Shown here one piece after another: positions 7,579 through 17,081 of a DNA stretch of 46,359 nt. The notes under the pieces were generated by a model that made no database searches, was not told the DNA's origin, and saw only the letters and a program-made list of their open reading frames with translations. Every line of letters begins with the position of its first letter. Within the stretch, counting starts at the first letter, position 1. The position numbers and the translations under genes are program-made. Source of the DNA: M0108 sp964523415 (GTDB taxonomy: Bacteria; Pseudomonadota; Gammaproteobacteria; Chromatiales; Chromatiaceae); NCBI GenBank assembly GCA_964523415.1, contig CAZFZB010000007.1, positions 1 to 46,359 on the forward strand. Direction: 5' to 3'.

Positions 7579-8892
7579 TTAGCCCTCACCCCAGGGCAGC
7601 GGCAATGCCTGGCGCGGAGATGTAGGCTCCAGGGACTCGATCAGGGCGATCAGGCGACCCAGGGCCCCCCGGTTGCTCGCCACCACCCGCTGGCCATTCT
7701 CCCCGATACGCGCTCGCGTGGCGGCATCATCGAGCCAATCCACCATCAGGTTGGCGAGGGCATCGGCATTGGCCACCTGGACCGCCGCACCCTCCTGGAC
7801 GAGCAGTTCCGTGATCTGGGCGAAGTTGAAGGCATGGGGACCTATGGCCACGGGAACCCCGGCCGCCGCCGCCTCCAGCAGATTGTGGCCACCCACGGGA
7901 ACCAGGCTCCCGCCTATGAAGGCGGCATCCGCGGCCGCAATCAGGGCCGGCAGCTCTCCCATGGTGTCCCCCAAGAACACCGCATCCTCCGTGCCGCAAC
8001 TCCTGCCACTGGAACGGCGCACGGCGGGCAGGCCCAGGCGCCCAGCCAGACTGGCAACTCGATCGAAACGTTCCGGGTGGCGGGGGACCAACACCAGGAG
8101 GGCCGTGGGCAAACGCGCGAGTATCTGGCGGTGCCCCTTCAACAGCGGCTCTTCCTCACCCTCATGGGTGCTGGCGGCTACCCACACCGGGCGATCGGTT
8201 CCCCAGAGACGCCGCATGGCCTCGGCGCTGTCCTGAAGACTCGCCGGCTGACGTAAATCAAACTTGATACTGCCAGTCACCCTTACCCGTTCCGACGGCA
8301 CCCCCAGGTCGATGAAGCGCTGGGCATCGGCATTGGTCTGGGCCGCGACCAGTGACAGGCGGGAGAAGGTTTGTCGGGCGAAGCCCCCGAGGCGAGCATA
8401 GCCCCGGGCAGAACGGGCGGAGAGACGGCCATTGCCCAGGATCACCGGGATGCCTCGTCCTTGGCAGACCCTCAGCATGTTGGGCCAGATCTCAGTCTCC
8501 ATGACCAGCACCAGCCGCGGCCTGACGCGATTCAGAAAGCGAGTGAGGATGGGGGTGAGATCGAAGGGGATATAGACATGGCGCACCTGATCCTCGAACA
8601 GGGCGCGCAGGCGAGCGGAACCAGTCGGTGTGGTCGTGGTGACCATGACCCCCAGATCTGGGTGCTTGTCGAGAAAATATTTGATGAGGGGCGCGGCGGC
8701 CTGGGTCTCACCCACCGATACCGCATGAATCCAGATTCCCGCCGCCAGGGGCCGATCGCCATACCAGCCGAGACGCTCCCGCCAGCGCCGGCGATAGGCG
8801 GGGGCACGCCAACTCCGCCACAGGAGCCGGAGCAGGGCAAAGGGCAGGGCCAGGTAGAGCAGCAGGCTGTAGAGCCAGTTCAAAGACCACAC
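7579..8892 (-). CDS. waaA: 3-deoxy-D-manno-octulosonic acid (Kdo) transferase
   Basis: Membrane-associated GT-B glycosyltransferase (437 residues) that attaches Kdo from CMP-Kdo to lipid IVA at the inner face of the cytoplasmic membrane, beginning the LPS inner core. The N-terminal hydrophobic anchor (YSLLLYLALPFALLRLL) precedes the RERLGWYG stretch. The SVGETQAAAPLI segment holds the glutamate expected to be catalytic in WaaA, and TTTPTGS and METEIWPN are family signatures. The C-terminal domain has GGSLVPVGGHNLLEAAA, the nucleotide-sugar binding motif. Length matches E. coli WaaA (425). It opens an envelope polysaccharide block. Confidence 0.95.
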   Translation of the reverse strand: MWSLNWLYSLLLYLALPFALLRLLWRSWRAPAYRRRWRERLGWYGDRPLAAGIWIHAVSVGETQAAAPLIKYFLDKHPDLGVMVTTTTPTGSARLRALFEDQVRHVYIPFDLTPILTRFLNRVRPRLVLVMETEIWPNMLRVCQGRGIPVILGNGRLSARSARGYARLGGFARQTFSRLSLVAAQTNADAQRFIDLGVPSERVRVTGSIKFDLRQPASLQDSAEAMRRLWGTDRPVWVAASTHEGEEEPLLKGHRQILARLPTALLVLVPRHPERFDRVASLAGRLGLPAVRRSSGRSCGTEDAVFLGDTMGELPALIAAADAAFIGGSLVPVGGHNLLEAAAAGVPVAIGPHAFNFAQITELLVQEGAAVQVANADALANLMVDWLDDAATRARIGENGQRVVASNRGALGRLIALIESLEPTSPRQALPLPWGEG

Positions 8893-8988
8893 CCCTTATG
8901 CCTTATTGGTAATAGCTACAGGGTTGTCAGTCTAGCACAGGGCAGGGGCGGGAATTTTCACTGGCGCGGAGAAGGAAGTCCACTGGGG

Positions 8989-9765
8989 TCAGAGCCCGGG
9001 TTCCTGACGCAGGCGGTCGCGCCAGGCCTTCAGGTCCGCCGTTGGGGCGTGCTTGACGCCAAACTTCCAGCCGAAACCGAGGAGGTTGTCGCCAAAGGAG
9101 ATGGCCTTACGTGGCAGACCCAGAGGGTGATCCAGCGGCGAGACCGCGCCGCGGAGACAGGTGGTGGCGCTGATATAGCCGGCAGCGTGCACGGCATGCA
9201 CCGTGTCCAGGTCGAAATTCCCAAAGGGATAGCAGAAGTGGCGGACCTGGGTTCCCAGCATATCCTCGAGGGCGGCCTTGCTGGCGGTCAGTTCCCGCCA
9301 CCGCTCCGCGGGGCTGACCTCAGCCAGGCGGGCGTGACTGACGGTGTGGGAACCAATGGTGATACCGGCGGCCTGGAGCTCGCGCAAACGGGCGGCATCC
9401 ATCAGACGGGGTCTGCGCCGGCCAGGCTCCGGCCGATACCATTGGATCGGTTGGCCCAACCAGCCACTGATGGCATAGACCGTGGCGCTAAAGCCATAAC
9501 GAGCCAGGACCGGCAGGGCAAAGTCAGCAAAGTTGTCGTAGCCGTCATCGAAGGTCAGCACGACTGACCTCGATGGCAGCCGCCACTCCCCGGCGATACC
9601 AGCCAGGGCCTGATCCAGGTCCAGCACCGGGATGCCCAGGGCATGAAGCAGTCCCATCTGGCGGGCAAAACGCCGATGGTCGCAATAATTGGCCCTGTTC
9701 GCCGCCATGGGGGCGAACCGACCCACCTGGTGGTACATGAGAATGGAGAGGCGGGGATCGATCAC
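8989..9765 (-). CDS. Polysaccharide deacetylase family protein (CE4-type)
   Basis: NodB-homology deacetylase (258 residues). Motif 1 TFDDGYDN contains the catalytic and metal-binding aspartates, motif 2 HTVSHARL supplies the two metal histidines, and FCYPFGNFD is motif 3. Such enzymes remove N- or O-acetyl groups from cell-surface glycans. No signal peptide is seen, so a cytoplasmic substrate, such as a lipid-linked intermediate, is likely. Neighbours (waaA downstream on the same strand, divergent glycosyltransferase upstream) place it in LPS or surface polysaccharide synthesis. The exact substrate is unknown. Confidence 0.85.
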   Translation of the reverse strand: MIDPRLSILMYHQVGRFAPMAANRANYCDHRRFARQMGLLHALGIPVLDLDQALAGIAGEWRLPSRSVVLTFDDGYDNFADFALPVLARYGFSATVYAISGWLGQPIQWYRPEPGRRRPRLMDAARLRELQAAGITIGSHTVSHARLAEVSPAERWRELTASKAALEDMLGTQVRHFCYPFGNFDLDTVHAVHAAGYISATTCLRGAVSPLDHPLGLPRKAISFGDNLLGFGWKFGVKHAPTADLKAWRDRLRQEPGL

Positions 9766-9969
9766 GATGAAGGTAATGAAATTATAAGGCTATGACTTTA
9801 ATGAATAAGTTTTGACTTTTGATAGGGCTCTTTCCGGCTGGTCCTAACTTGACAAAGAAACGGCATACCTTCATTGTTCCAATATCATGTCTCAAAAAGC
9901 CTCGGACTGCCCACGATTTTCCGCGACCGAGCCAACCCGACCCTGGCCTTTCCGTAGCGCCGGGTTGGA

Positions 9970-11091
9970 GTGCTAGCCTTGGCCGATTCCCGCACCCTGG
10001 CCGTCTTCCTCTCCTTTTCCGGTACGGGCGGCGTTGAGCGGATGGTGCTGAATTTGCTGCCTGAATTCGTCAATGCGGGAATCGAGGTCGATCTCCTGGC
10101 CATTCTGAAGCACCCGATACCGGAATTGCAGTCGGTTGGCGATGCCGGTGTCCGCTTGGTGAAACTCGAGGTCCGGCATTCCACTACGGCGGTCCCCGCC
10201 CTGATCCGCTACCTGAGGCTTCACCGGCCTGCCGCGCTCCTGGCGGCCAAGGACCGGGCAATCCGGACGGCTGTGATCGCCCGCAAGCTCAGCGGCCAAC
10301 ACCCGAGGCTGGTAGGTCGATTGGGAACTCACCTTTCCGCCGCGCTGCGGAACCGGTCACCGCTGACGCGCTGGTTGCGGACCTGGCCGATGCACCTGAT
10401 CTACCCGGGTGTGGATTGCATCGTCGCCAATTCCGAGGGGGTGGCCGAGGATACGCGCCGGCTGACGGGGCTTCCCCCCGCACGGGTCGAGGTCATCCGT
10501 AACCCCGTCGTCACCCCAGCCCTGGCCAGGCTGGCCGGGGAGCCCCTGACCCATCCCTGGTTTCAGCCGGGTGCAGTCCCCGTCATTCTGGGTGCCGGAC
10601 GACTCACCCCCCAGAAGGACTTCCCGACCCTGATCCGTGCCTTCGCTCAGGTTCAACCCCAGAGACCCTGCCGCCTGATCATCCTCGGTGAAGGCAAGCT
10701 CAGGGCAGAGCTGGAAGGGCTGGTGACGACACTGGGTCTGGATGGAGAGGTGTGCTTTACCGGCCATGTCGCCAATCCCTACCCCTTCATGGCACATGCC
10801 AGGCTTTTTGTCCTCTCATCCGCCTGGGAGGGCAGCCCCAACGTCCTTACCGAGGCCTTAGCCCTGGGTACCCCAGCGGTCGCGACGGATTGTCCCAGCG
10901 GGCCACGGGAGATTCTGCGCGGTGGTGAGTTTGGGCCCCTGGTGCCCGTGGGTGATGTCGCCTCCCTCGCCAGCGCCATCCTGGCGACCCTGGAGCAACC
11001 CCTACCAGCGGAGTTTTTGCGGCAGGCCGTCCGTGAATACTCCTCCCCCCTCAGCTCCCGGCGCTATCTCGAAGTACTGGGGCTCATCTAG
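9970..11091 (+). CDS. GT4-like glycosyltransferase
   Basis: GT-B fold glycosyltransferase (373 residues from GTG 9970). The N-terminal GTGGVERMVLNLL is the acceptor-side glycine motif of family GT4. The C-terminal domain has GAGRLTPQKDFPTLIRAFA, then LFVLSSAWEGSPNVLTEALA with the E-x7-E nucleotide-sugar motif. It probably adds a sugar to LPS core or a surface glycan. GTG 9970 gives the listed frame, but TTG 9979 has the better-spaced GGAG (8 bases) and is a real alternative. It is divergent from the deacetylase and leads a four-gene plus-strand run. Confidence 0.85.
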   Translation: MLALADSRTLAVFLSFSGTGGVERMVLNLLPEFVNAGIEVDLLAILKHPIPELQSVGDAGVRLVKLEVRHSTTAVPALIRYLRLHRPAALLAAKDRAIRTAVIARKLSGQHPRLVGRLGTHLSAALRNRSPLTRWLRTWPMHLIYPGVDCIVANSEGVAEDTRRLTGLPPARVEVIRNPVVTPALARLAGEPLTHPWFQPGAVPVILGAGRLTPQKDFPTLIRAFAQVQPQRPCRLIILGEGKLRAELEGLVTTLGLDGEVCFTGHVANPYPFMAHARLFVLSSAWEGSPNVLTEALALGTPAVATDCPSGPREILRGGEFGPLVPVGDVASLASAILATLEQPLPAEFLRQAVREYSSPLSSRRYLEVLGLI

Positions 11092-11110
11092 TGGCCGTCG
11101 GACCCGAATC

Positions 11111-11797
11111 ATGCTGCTGTCCTTGAAATACCGCTTTCTCTTTATCCATATCGCCAAGACGGGCGGCACCAGCGTGCGCGATTCCCTCGTCTGGTATAAA
11201 TGGACCGATCCCTATCGGCTGCCTCAATTTATCTGCAGCAAGATCAGCGGCCTGATGGGGCATCGCATCGGGGCCAAATTTCCGCGCCATGCCAAGGCCA
11301 TCGCGGCCCTGGAGATGCTGCCTCTCGACCTCTATCAGCAACTCTTCAAATTCGCCTTCGTTCGCAATCCCTGGGACCTGCAGGTCAGCTCCTTTCATCA
11401 CATCCGGCGGGAGAGGCCGGATTTAATGGCCGGGATCCCTGACTTCGCTGCCTTCCTGAACTGGAAATTCGATCCCTCGCGGCCACCCCAGTACCATGCC
11501 GATATGTCCACCGTGGTCCAACGGGATTATCTGGTTGATCTGCACGGCAACCTTATCGTCGATTACATTGGTCGCTATGAATTTCTCGCCCAGGATTTTC
11601 AGACGGCTTGCCAGAAAATAGGGATCACGCCACCCAAATTGGCGCATAGCCGTCGAGCCACCGACCGCGGGAAGGATTACCGGACCTATTTCGACGATGA
11701 GACCGCTGCCCTCATCGCCAGGCACTACCAGGCGGACTGCGAGCAGTTCGGTTATCGCTTCGACGACCCCAGCGCCTGTCACCTGACCGGGAGTTAG
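11111..11797 (+). CDS. Sulfotransferase family 2-type protein
   Basis: A 228-residue cytoplasmic protein of the PAPS-dependent sulfotransferase fold. FIHIAKTGGTSVRDSL near the N-terminus is the 5'-phosphosulfate loop (K-T-G-G-T-S), and FAFVRNPWDLQVSSF is the 3'-phosphate motif (R-N-P-W ... S). Enzymes of this family sulfate carbohydrates. Placed between two glycosyltransferases, its acceptor is probably an LPS-core or exopolysaccharide sugar. The ATG at 11111 gives a protein starting directly before the PAPS motif; the longer frame from 10922 is an out-of-phase overlap with the upstream gene. No Shine-Dalgarno stands out. Confidence 0.8.
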   Translation: MLLSLKYRFLFIHIAKTGGTSVRDSLVWYKWTDPYRLPQFICSKISGLMGHRIGAKFPRHAKAIAALEMLPLDLYQQLFKFAFVRNPWDLQVSSFHHIRRERPDLMAGIPDFAAFLNWKFDPSRPPQYHADMSTVVQRDYLVDLHGNLIVDYIGRYEFLAQDFQTACQKIGITPPKLAHSRRATDRGKDYRTYFDDETAALIARHYQADCEQFGYRFDDPSACHLTGS

Positions 11798-11920
11798 CCT
11801 AGCCCACATGATCGCCAGGCCAACATCCAGGGGGAAGAGTCGCCTGGCCCTCAGCATCCGTGGGGCAATCGGACCCCATTGGCCTCACCACTAGCTCACG
11901 AGAGGCGCTCCCGCCCCGCC

Positions 11921-13003
11921 ATGACCTCAGCCTCGACGCTACCAAACGCCACGCCACGCAGCATCCTGATCATTCGGCTCAGTGCGATTGGGGACATCAT
12001 CATGGCCTCGGGCGTGATTCCCTGTCTGCGCGCCGCCTTCCCCACCGCGACCCTTGCCTGGTTGATGGAGGCGGGTAATGAAGATCTGCTGCGCCATAAT
12101 CCCCGTCTCGACCGGATCTATAGCTGGCCGCGCCGCCGCTGGCGCGCCTTGCGCAAGCAAGGTGACTATCGGACCTGGTGGCGGGAATTCTGGCAGTTGC
12201 AACGGGATCTACGTCATCAGCAGTTCGACTGGATCCTGGATCTACAGGGATTGATGAAGAGCGGGGCCTGGGCCTGGCTGACCGGAGGCCGGCGGCGCAT
12301 CGGCCTGGGATCGAAGGAGGGATCTCAGTGGCTGATGACGGAGACAGTGGCGCGCGACCTCGATAGCCCACTGATCGCAAAAGAGTATCGTCGATTGATG
12401 GTGGAGTTGGGCGCCGCGCCGGAGCGCTTCGCAATGGACATCGTCATCTCCCCCGCCAGCGCCCGACAGGGCAGGAAACTCCTGACAGAGGCCGGGGTTT
12501 CCACCCCTTACGCCATCTTCTGTCCCTTTACCACCCGTCCCCAGAAGCATTGGCTGGATGAGCGCTGGAGCCACCTTGCCCAGCGGCTCCGCGAGACAAC
12601 CGGGATAGTGCCGATCCTGGTGGGTGGCCCCGCCGATAGGGCTCACGGGGAGGCAATCGCGGCTGCCTCCCGGGGTAGCGCCCTGAACCTCTGCGGCCTT
12701 ACCCGGCTCGACGAGGGCGCTGCCCTGATCGAGCGTGCGACGCTGGTGGTTGGCGTGGACACGGGCATGACCCACTTGGGCATAGCCCTGGATCGGCCTA
12801 CCCTGACCCTGCTCGGTTCCACCGACCCCTACTTCGCGACCGGCACGGAACTGGGGCGGGTTCTCTACCATTCCTTACCCTGTTTCCCCTGCTATCGGCG
12901 CCCAACCTGTCAGGGCGAATTTATGTGCATGCGGCTGCATGAAGTCGATCAGGTATTGACCGCGGCGCGGGAACTGCTGGCCAGGGCTGAATTACTTCAC
13001 TAG
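11921..13003 (+). CDS. GT9-family (heptosyltransferase-like) glycosyltransferase
   Basis: ADP-heptose:LPS heptosyltransferase-like protein (360 residues). IRLSAIGDIIMASGVIP at the N-terminus is the family's R-x-x-x-I-G-D motif; FDWILDLQGLMKS, CPFTTRPQKHW and VGVDTGMTHLGIAL are the expected later blocks, with HL and GST at the donor site. It most resembles the WaaC/WaaF group that builds the inner core. The ATG at 11921 was preferred over the in-frame TTG at 11879, which adds an unsupported extension. It follows the sulfotransferase and precedes asnB with a 13-base gap. Confidence 0.85.
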   Translation: MTSASTLPNATPRSILIIRLSAIGDIIMASGVIPCLRAAFPTATLAWLMEAGNEDLLRHNPRLDRIYSWPRRRWRALRKQGDYRTWWREFWQLQRDLRHQQFDWILDLQGLMKSGAWAWLTGGRRRIGLGSKEGSQWLMTETVARDLDSPLIAKEYRRLMVELGAAPERFAMDIVISPASARQGRKLLTEAGVSTPYAIFCPFTTRPQKHWLDERWSHLAQRLRETTGIVPILVGGPADRAHGEAIAAASRGSALNLCGLTRLDEGAALIERATLVVGVDTGMTHLGIALDRPTLTLLGSTDPYFATGTELGRVLYHSLPCFPCYRRPTCQGEFMCMRLHEVDQVLTAARELLARAELLH

Positions 13004-13016
13004 GAGACTCCTATCG

Positions 13017-14834
13017 GTGTGTGGCATAGCTGGCGTCGTCCTGCGGGGAGAAAAGGTTTCCGAGACCCTGCTCGCACCCATGGCCGAGCGCCTGCAGCAT
13101 CGCGGGCCCGATGGTCATGGCTTTTTCACGGCCGACGGGTTTGGTCTGGTCCACACACGCCTGTCGATTATCGATCTCAGCGGGGGTAGCCAACCCATCC
13201 TGGGGGATGGCGGCCGGCTGGCCATCGTCGCCAATGGGGAAATCTACAACTACCTGGAACTGCGGGACGAATTGGAACAGAGCGGCCGGCCCTTCGTGAC
13301 CCATTCCGACAGCGAAACCATCCTCCAGGCCTATGCCGAGGATCCCGGACATTTCGTCGAACGGCTGCATGGCATGTTCGCCTTCGCCCTTTATGACGGC
13401 AACCGCAAGCGCCTGATACTGGCTAGGGACCGTCTGGGCATCAAACCCCTGTATTACGCACGGCTGCCAGACCGCCTCGTCTTCGCCTCGGAAATCAAGG
13501 CGATTTTGCCCTTGTTGCTAACCACCCCGGCCATCGCCCCCGAGGCCCTCTCGGAATTTTTGCACGACCACTGCAGCATCGGCGAACAGACCCTCTTCAG
13601 GGATATCAAGCGGGTCGCGCCAGGCGAGATCCTGGAAGTGGATGCCGATTTAAACCTCAGCCGGCGACGCTATTGGTCCCCTCTGACTCTGGTACCGCGC
13701 CAGATCGATTATGCCGAGGCGGAGGCCGAATTCGAGGTCCTGTTCGAACGGGTCATGCGCGAACACGTCCGCTCGGATGTTCCCTTCGGCCTCTTTCTGT
13801 CCGGAGGCAATGATTCCGCCATCCTCCTGGCCATGCTCAGCCGCTTCCAGAGCCAGCCGGTACGCACCTTTTCGATCGGTTTCCAGGACGCGATCATGAA
13901 GGACGAACTGGACGACGCCGAGCGGATGGCGACGCTGTTCAAGAGCCAGCACACCGCACTGCGTATCGACCGTGATGCCTTGTTCCGACGCCTGCCCCAT
14001 AGCGTTTGGGCCGCCGACGACCTGATGCGGGATTACGCCAGCCTGCCCACCTCGGCCCTCTCCGAGGCCGCTGGTCAGGAACTCAAGGTGGTGTTCAGCG
14101 GTGAGGGGGGTGACGAGGTCTTCGCTGGCTATCGACGCTATCGGCAGCCCGCCCTCGCCTGGTGGTTCCTGAATCTGATCTCGCCCGGCTCCGGGGGCTT
14201 TCGCACGCGTAGCGACTGGTGGCGATCCGGGTCACAACGGCTGCTGGGGCCCAGCCTGAGTAGCCTGCGGGGCCAATTCCGCGAGCCTTATCAAAGGGCC
14301 TGGCAGGCCACGCCGGATTCCTGGAGCCACCTGACCCGCTGCCAGTACACCGACCTGGTCACCGATCTGCCGGACAGCCTGCTGGTCAAGGTCGATCGAA
14401 TGATGATGGGGTTTGCCTTGGAGGGGCGGGTGCCATTCCTGGATCATAGGGTCGTCGAATTTGGCCTGTCTCTCCCAGACCAACTGAAGGTGTATGGCAC
14501 CACCCCCAAGGTCTTTCTACGCCGCTGGGCGGAACGCTACCTGCCGCGTGATCACATTCAGAAAAAGAAGCGCGGCTTTCGGGTTCCGGTCAGGGAATGG
14601 CTGAGCGGCGATTTTCTCAGGCATCTGGAACAACAACTCCTGCGCAATGGCGCCATCCAGGAGTGGTTCGACACCCGGCACCTGCCTCGGCTCTTCGCCT
14701 TGCAGCGCCGCTCCGGCACGGCCAGCCGGGAGATCCTCTGCCTGATGCAATTCGCGATCTGGCATCGCTTGTTCATCGAGCAACCGGGGACCAAGCCAAC
14801 CGTCGCCGAGGACCCCAGGGACTGGATCAGCTAA
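13017..14834 (+). CDS. asnB: Glutamine-dependent asparagine synthetase-like amidotransferase
   Basis: A 605-residue AsnB-type protein. The GTG start is followed directly by Cys2 (MCGIAGVV), the glutaminase nucleophile exposed after methionine removal. RLSIIDLSGG, NGEIYNY and DSETIL are glutaminase-domain signatures. The synthetase domain has the pyrophosphate loop LSGGNDSA and FSGEGGDEVFAGY. AGGAG at 13001-13005 supports the start. In polysaccharide clusters such proteins often amidate sugar acids or aminate a sugar, so the true product need not be free asparagine. It ends 22 bases from the convergent glycosyltransferase. Confidence 0.85.
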   Translation: MCGIAGVVLRGEKVSETLLAPMAERLQHRGPDGHGFFTADGFGLVHTRLSIIDLSGGSQPILGDGGRLAIVANGEIYNYLELRDELEQSGRPFVTHSDSETILQAYAEDPGHFVERLHGMFAFALYDGNRKRLILARDRLGIKPLYYARLPDRLVFASEIKAILPLLLTTPAIAPEALSEFLHDHCSIGEQTLFRDIKRVAPGEILEVDADLNLSRRRYWSPLTLVPRQIDYAEAEAEFEVLFERVMREHVRSDVPFGLFLSGGNDSAILLAMLSRFQSQPVRTFSIGFQDAIMKDELDDAERMATLFKSQHTALRIDRDALFRRLPHSVWAADDLMRDYASLPTSALSEAAGQELKVVFSGEGGDEVFAGYRRYRQPALAWWFLNLISPGSGGFRTRSDWWRSGSQRLLGPSLSSLRGQFREPYQRAWQATPDSWSHLTRCQYTDLVTDLPDSLLVKVDRMMMGFALEGRVPFLDHRVVEFGLSLPDQLKVYGTTPKVFLRRWAERYLPRDHIQKKKRGFRVPVREWLSGDFLRHLEQQLLRNGAIQEWFDTRHLPRLFALQRRSGTASREILCLMQFAIWHRLFIEQPGTKPTVAEDPRDWIS

Positions 14835-14856
14835 GCCGGCAGGGTGGGTACTCGGG

Positions 14857-15933
14857 CTAGCTTCCGGCGAGTTGGCGGTAGAGTGCCAGATAGTGCGCCA
14901 TGATGGTCGTGCGGGAGAATTCGGCCTGAACCCGGGCCTGGCCCTGCCGGGCGAGGGTCTGACGCAAGTTGTCGTCCGACAACACCACCCTGATCCCCTC
15001 GGCCAGGGCCTTGGCGTCCCCGCAGGGGAGACACCAGGCATCTTCGCCGTGGCGTGTGATTTCCCGGGCGCCCCGGAAGAGGGTGGTCACCAGGGGTTTG
15101 GACCAGCCCCAAGCCTCCAGGATCACGTTGCCCAGGGTCTCCGCCTCCAACGAGGGGAAAACGATGAGATCCGCCATCTGGAAAAAGGGCCCCGTCTCAT
15201 TGCGCCAACCGGCCCAATGGATGCGCCTACCCAGACCCAGTGCCTCCGACTGGGAGCGCAGTTCAGCATCGAGGTGTCCTTCACCCAGCAGCACCAGGTG
15301 AAGCGGGCGATCGGCAAGGGTCGCGGGTAATTCCGCCATGGCTGCCACCAAATAACCCAGACCCTTGACGGGAGCAAAACGCCCGGCACTCACCAGCACC
15401 CAGGCCTCGTCCGGTAGCCCCAGCTCCGCGCGCAGGGCCTGAATGGCCTCGACCGGAACTGGCCTGGCCTGATCGACGAAGTTATAGATCTGATAGACCC
15501 GCCCCGCGGGCAGGCCCTGGCGGATCAGCCAGTCACAGAGGCCCTGAGTGTTACCGATCCAGGCATGGGCATGGCGATAGGGATGCAGGGCAAAGTAGCC
15601 TCCCAGACGGGCGACATGCACCGGCCCCCGACCCGGTTTGATATGGGTGAGCCGGGTGGCCCGGCCCATGTAGGTTTGGACGATATCCGGCTGGACGCGG
15701 CCAATCAGCCGTTTCACGGCCATCCGCGACAGAGGGTCCCAGACCGTGCGCATGGGTAGCGGGTGCAGGGGCAAGGACCCCAGATCGAGTTTGGCGAGCG
15801 CGCTCCCGGCCCGGATGGCCAATTCCGCCCGGCCACCCGTCTCCGCCAGGGCGCGGGCAAAGCGCCCAAACCAATGCTCAGCCCCGCCGATCCCTATGCT
15901 ACCGATGATTTGCAGGCTCAAGGGTTCAGTCAT
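14857..15933 (-). CDS. GT4-like glycosyltransferase
   Basis: GT-B glycosyltransferase (358 residues). The N-terminal IGSIGIGGAEHWFGRFARAL is the acceptor-side glycine motif, VSAGRFAPVKGLGYLVAAM opens the C-terminal domain, and FPSLEAETLGNVILEAWGW contains the E-x7-E donor motif. It overlaps the upstream minus-strand glycosyltransferase by eight bases, so the two are translationally coupled and probably act in sequence on the same glycan. Acceptor and donor are unknown. Confidence 0.85.
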   Translation of the reverse strand: MTEPLSLQIIGSIGIGGAEHWFGRFARALAETGGRAELAIRAGSALAKLDLGSLPLHPLPMRTVWDPLSRMAVKRLIGRVQPDIVQTYMGRATRLTHIKPGRGPVHVARLGGYFALHPYRHAHAWIGNTQGLCDWLIRQGLPAGRVYQIYNFVDQARPVPVEAIQALRAELGLPDEAWVLVSAGRFAPVKGLGYLVAAMAELPATLADRPLHLVLLGEGHLDAELRSQSEALGLGRRIHWAGWRNETGPFFQMADLIVFPSLEAETLGNVILEAWGWSKPLVTTLFRGAREITRHGEDAWCLPCGDAKALAEGIRVVLSDDNLRQTLARQGQARVQAEFSRTTIMAHYLALYRQLAGS

Positions 15934-17032
15934 GAGGGGCCTCGGCCCGGATGCTTGGCGCCAGTTCCCGATATACGGCCAGATTGCCCTCGACCATGGC
16001 TGGAATCGAAAACTCGGCGCTCATGAGGACGCGCCCGCCGCGGCCCAGGCGTCGTGCCAGTTCCGGATCCCGCAAGAGTCGACCAATAGCCGCCCCCAAG
16101 GCTTGAACATCGCCGGGAGGGAAGAGCAGGCCGTTGACACCCTCCCGTACCGCCTCGGGGATGCCACCCACCTGGCTGGCGATGACGGGCACGCCGGCGC
16201 TTGAGGCCTGCAAGAGGGAGACGCCCAAGCCCTCCATGGTCGCGGGGTGGACCAGCAGGTCCAGACAGGGCATCAAGTCCGGCAAATCCGAGCGAAAGCC
16301 GCAAAGCAGGACCCGGTCGTTCAGTCCCGCCGCGGCGATACTCCCTTCCAGACTCGCCGCCTCGGGTCCCTTGCCGAAGAGGAGTACCCGCAGGGTGGGG
16401 AACTCCGCCACCAGAGGCGGCAGGGCCTGAAGAAGAAATCGGTGCCCCTTCCGGGCGATGAGTTGCGCCACCACCCCGATCACGGGGCCATCGAGGGGAA
16501 CCCCCAGCCGCTGACGCAGGATTTCGCGATCGCGCGGACCCCCGAAGGCTTGAAAATCCACTGCGCTGCGCACAACCCGCAACTTGTCCGGGGGTAAACC
16601 CGCCGCCAGCAGGACCGCGCCTATGCCCTCGGAAATGGCGATCACCCGGTCGTACAGGCGATATTTCAGCTTCACCCGCCAGCTGGGCTCCGGGTTATCG
16701 ACCCGACGGGAGTGGATCACCCTTACCCCCGCCAGACGCCCAGCGATGCCGCCCAGGACATCGGCGCCGCGACGGCTGTGAAGATGCAGGACGTCCGGTC
16801 CGAACTGGCGGATTTTCCAATAAATCGCTGGAATCAGTGCCAGGTCCAAGTCGCCGCCCATATCCATTGCGAACACCTGCGCGAAGGGCGCGGCATCCAC
16901 CGCGATTTCGCTACCGGCCCGGCAGATGAGGCCATTGGTCACTCCCAGCTGGGCCAGGCCCTCCAGCAAATAGAGCACCTGACGCGCGCCACCGTAAAGG
17001 TGCCTGCCAGCCTCGACATGGAGCACCTTCAT
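15926..17032 (-). CDS. GT4-like glycosyltransferase
   Basis: GT-B glycosyltransferase (368 residues) starting MKVLHVEAGRHLYGGARQVL, a classic GT4 opening. Donor-domain features are VVAQLIARKGHRFLLQALP, LLVHPATMEGLGVSLLQAS (E-x7-Q variant of the E-x7-E motif) and the GGIPEAV stretch. The ATG at 17032 was chosen over the open frame that runs back to 17371, because that extension lies antisense-free but out of frame within hemD and has no glycosyltransferase character. Glycosyltransferases with this opening are common in LPS core synthesis. The last residue of the E-x7-E motif being Gln is a small oddity. Confidence 0.85.
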   Translation of the reverse strand: MKVLHVEAGRHLYGGARQVLYLLEGLAQLGVTNGLICRAGSEIAVDAAPFAQVFAMDMGGDLDLALIPAIYWKIRQFGPDVLHLHSRRGADVLGGIAGRLAGVRVIHSRRVDNPEPSWRVKLKYRLYDRVIAISEGIGAVLLAAGLPPDKLRVVRSAVDFQAFGGPRDREILRQRLGVPLDGPVIGVVAQLIARKGHRFLLQALPPLVAEFPTLRVLLFGKGPEAASLEGSIAAAGLNDRVLLCGFRSDLPDLMPCLDLLVHPATMEGLGVSLLQASSAGVPVIASQVGGIPEAVREGVNGLLFPPGDVQALGAAIGRLLRDPELARRLGRGGRVLMSAEFSIPAMVEGNLAVYRELAPSIRAEAPHD

Positions 17033-17081
17033 GGGTCTGATCGTTGCAGGGGAAATTTCGGCAGGCTCCACAAAGCGATGT

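Noticed and set aside
13801..13824. Loss of function of asnB because of SGGND instead of the more common SGGxDS
   Set aside because: The motif reads SGGNDSA, which keeps the pyrophosphate-loop pattern; asparagine is an acceptable variable residue.
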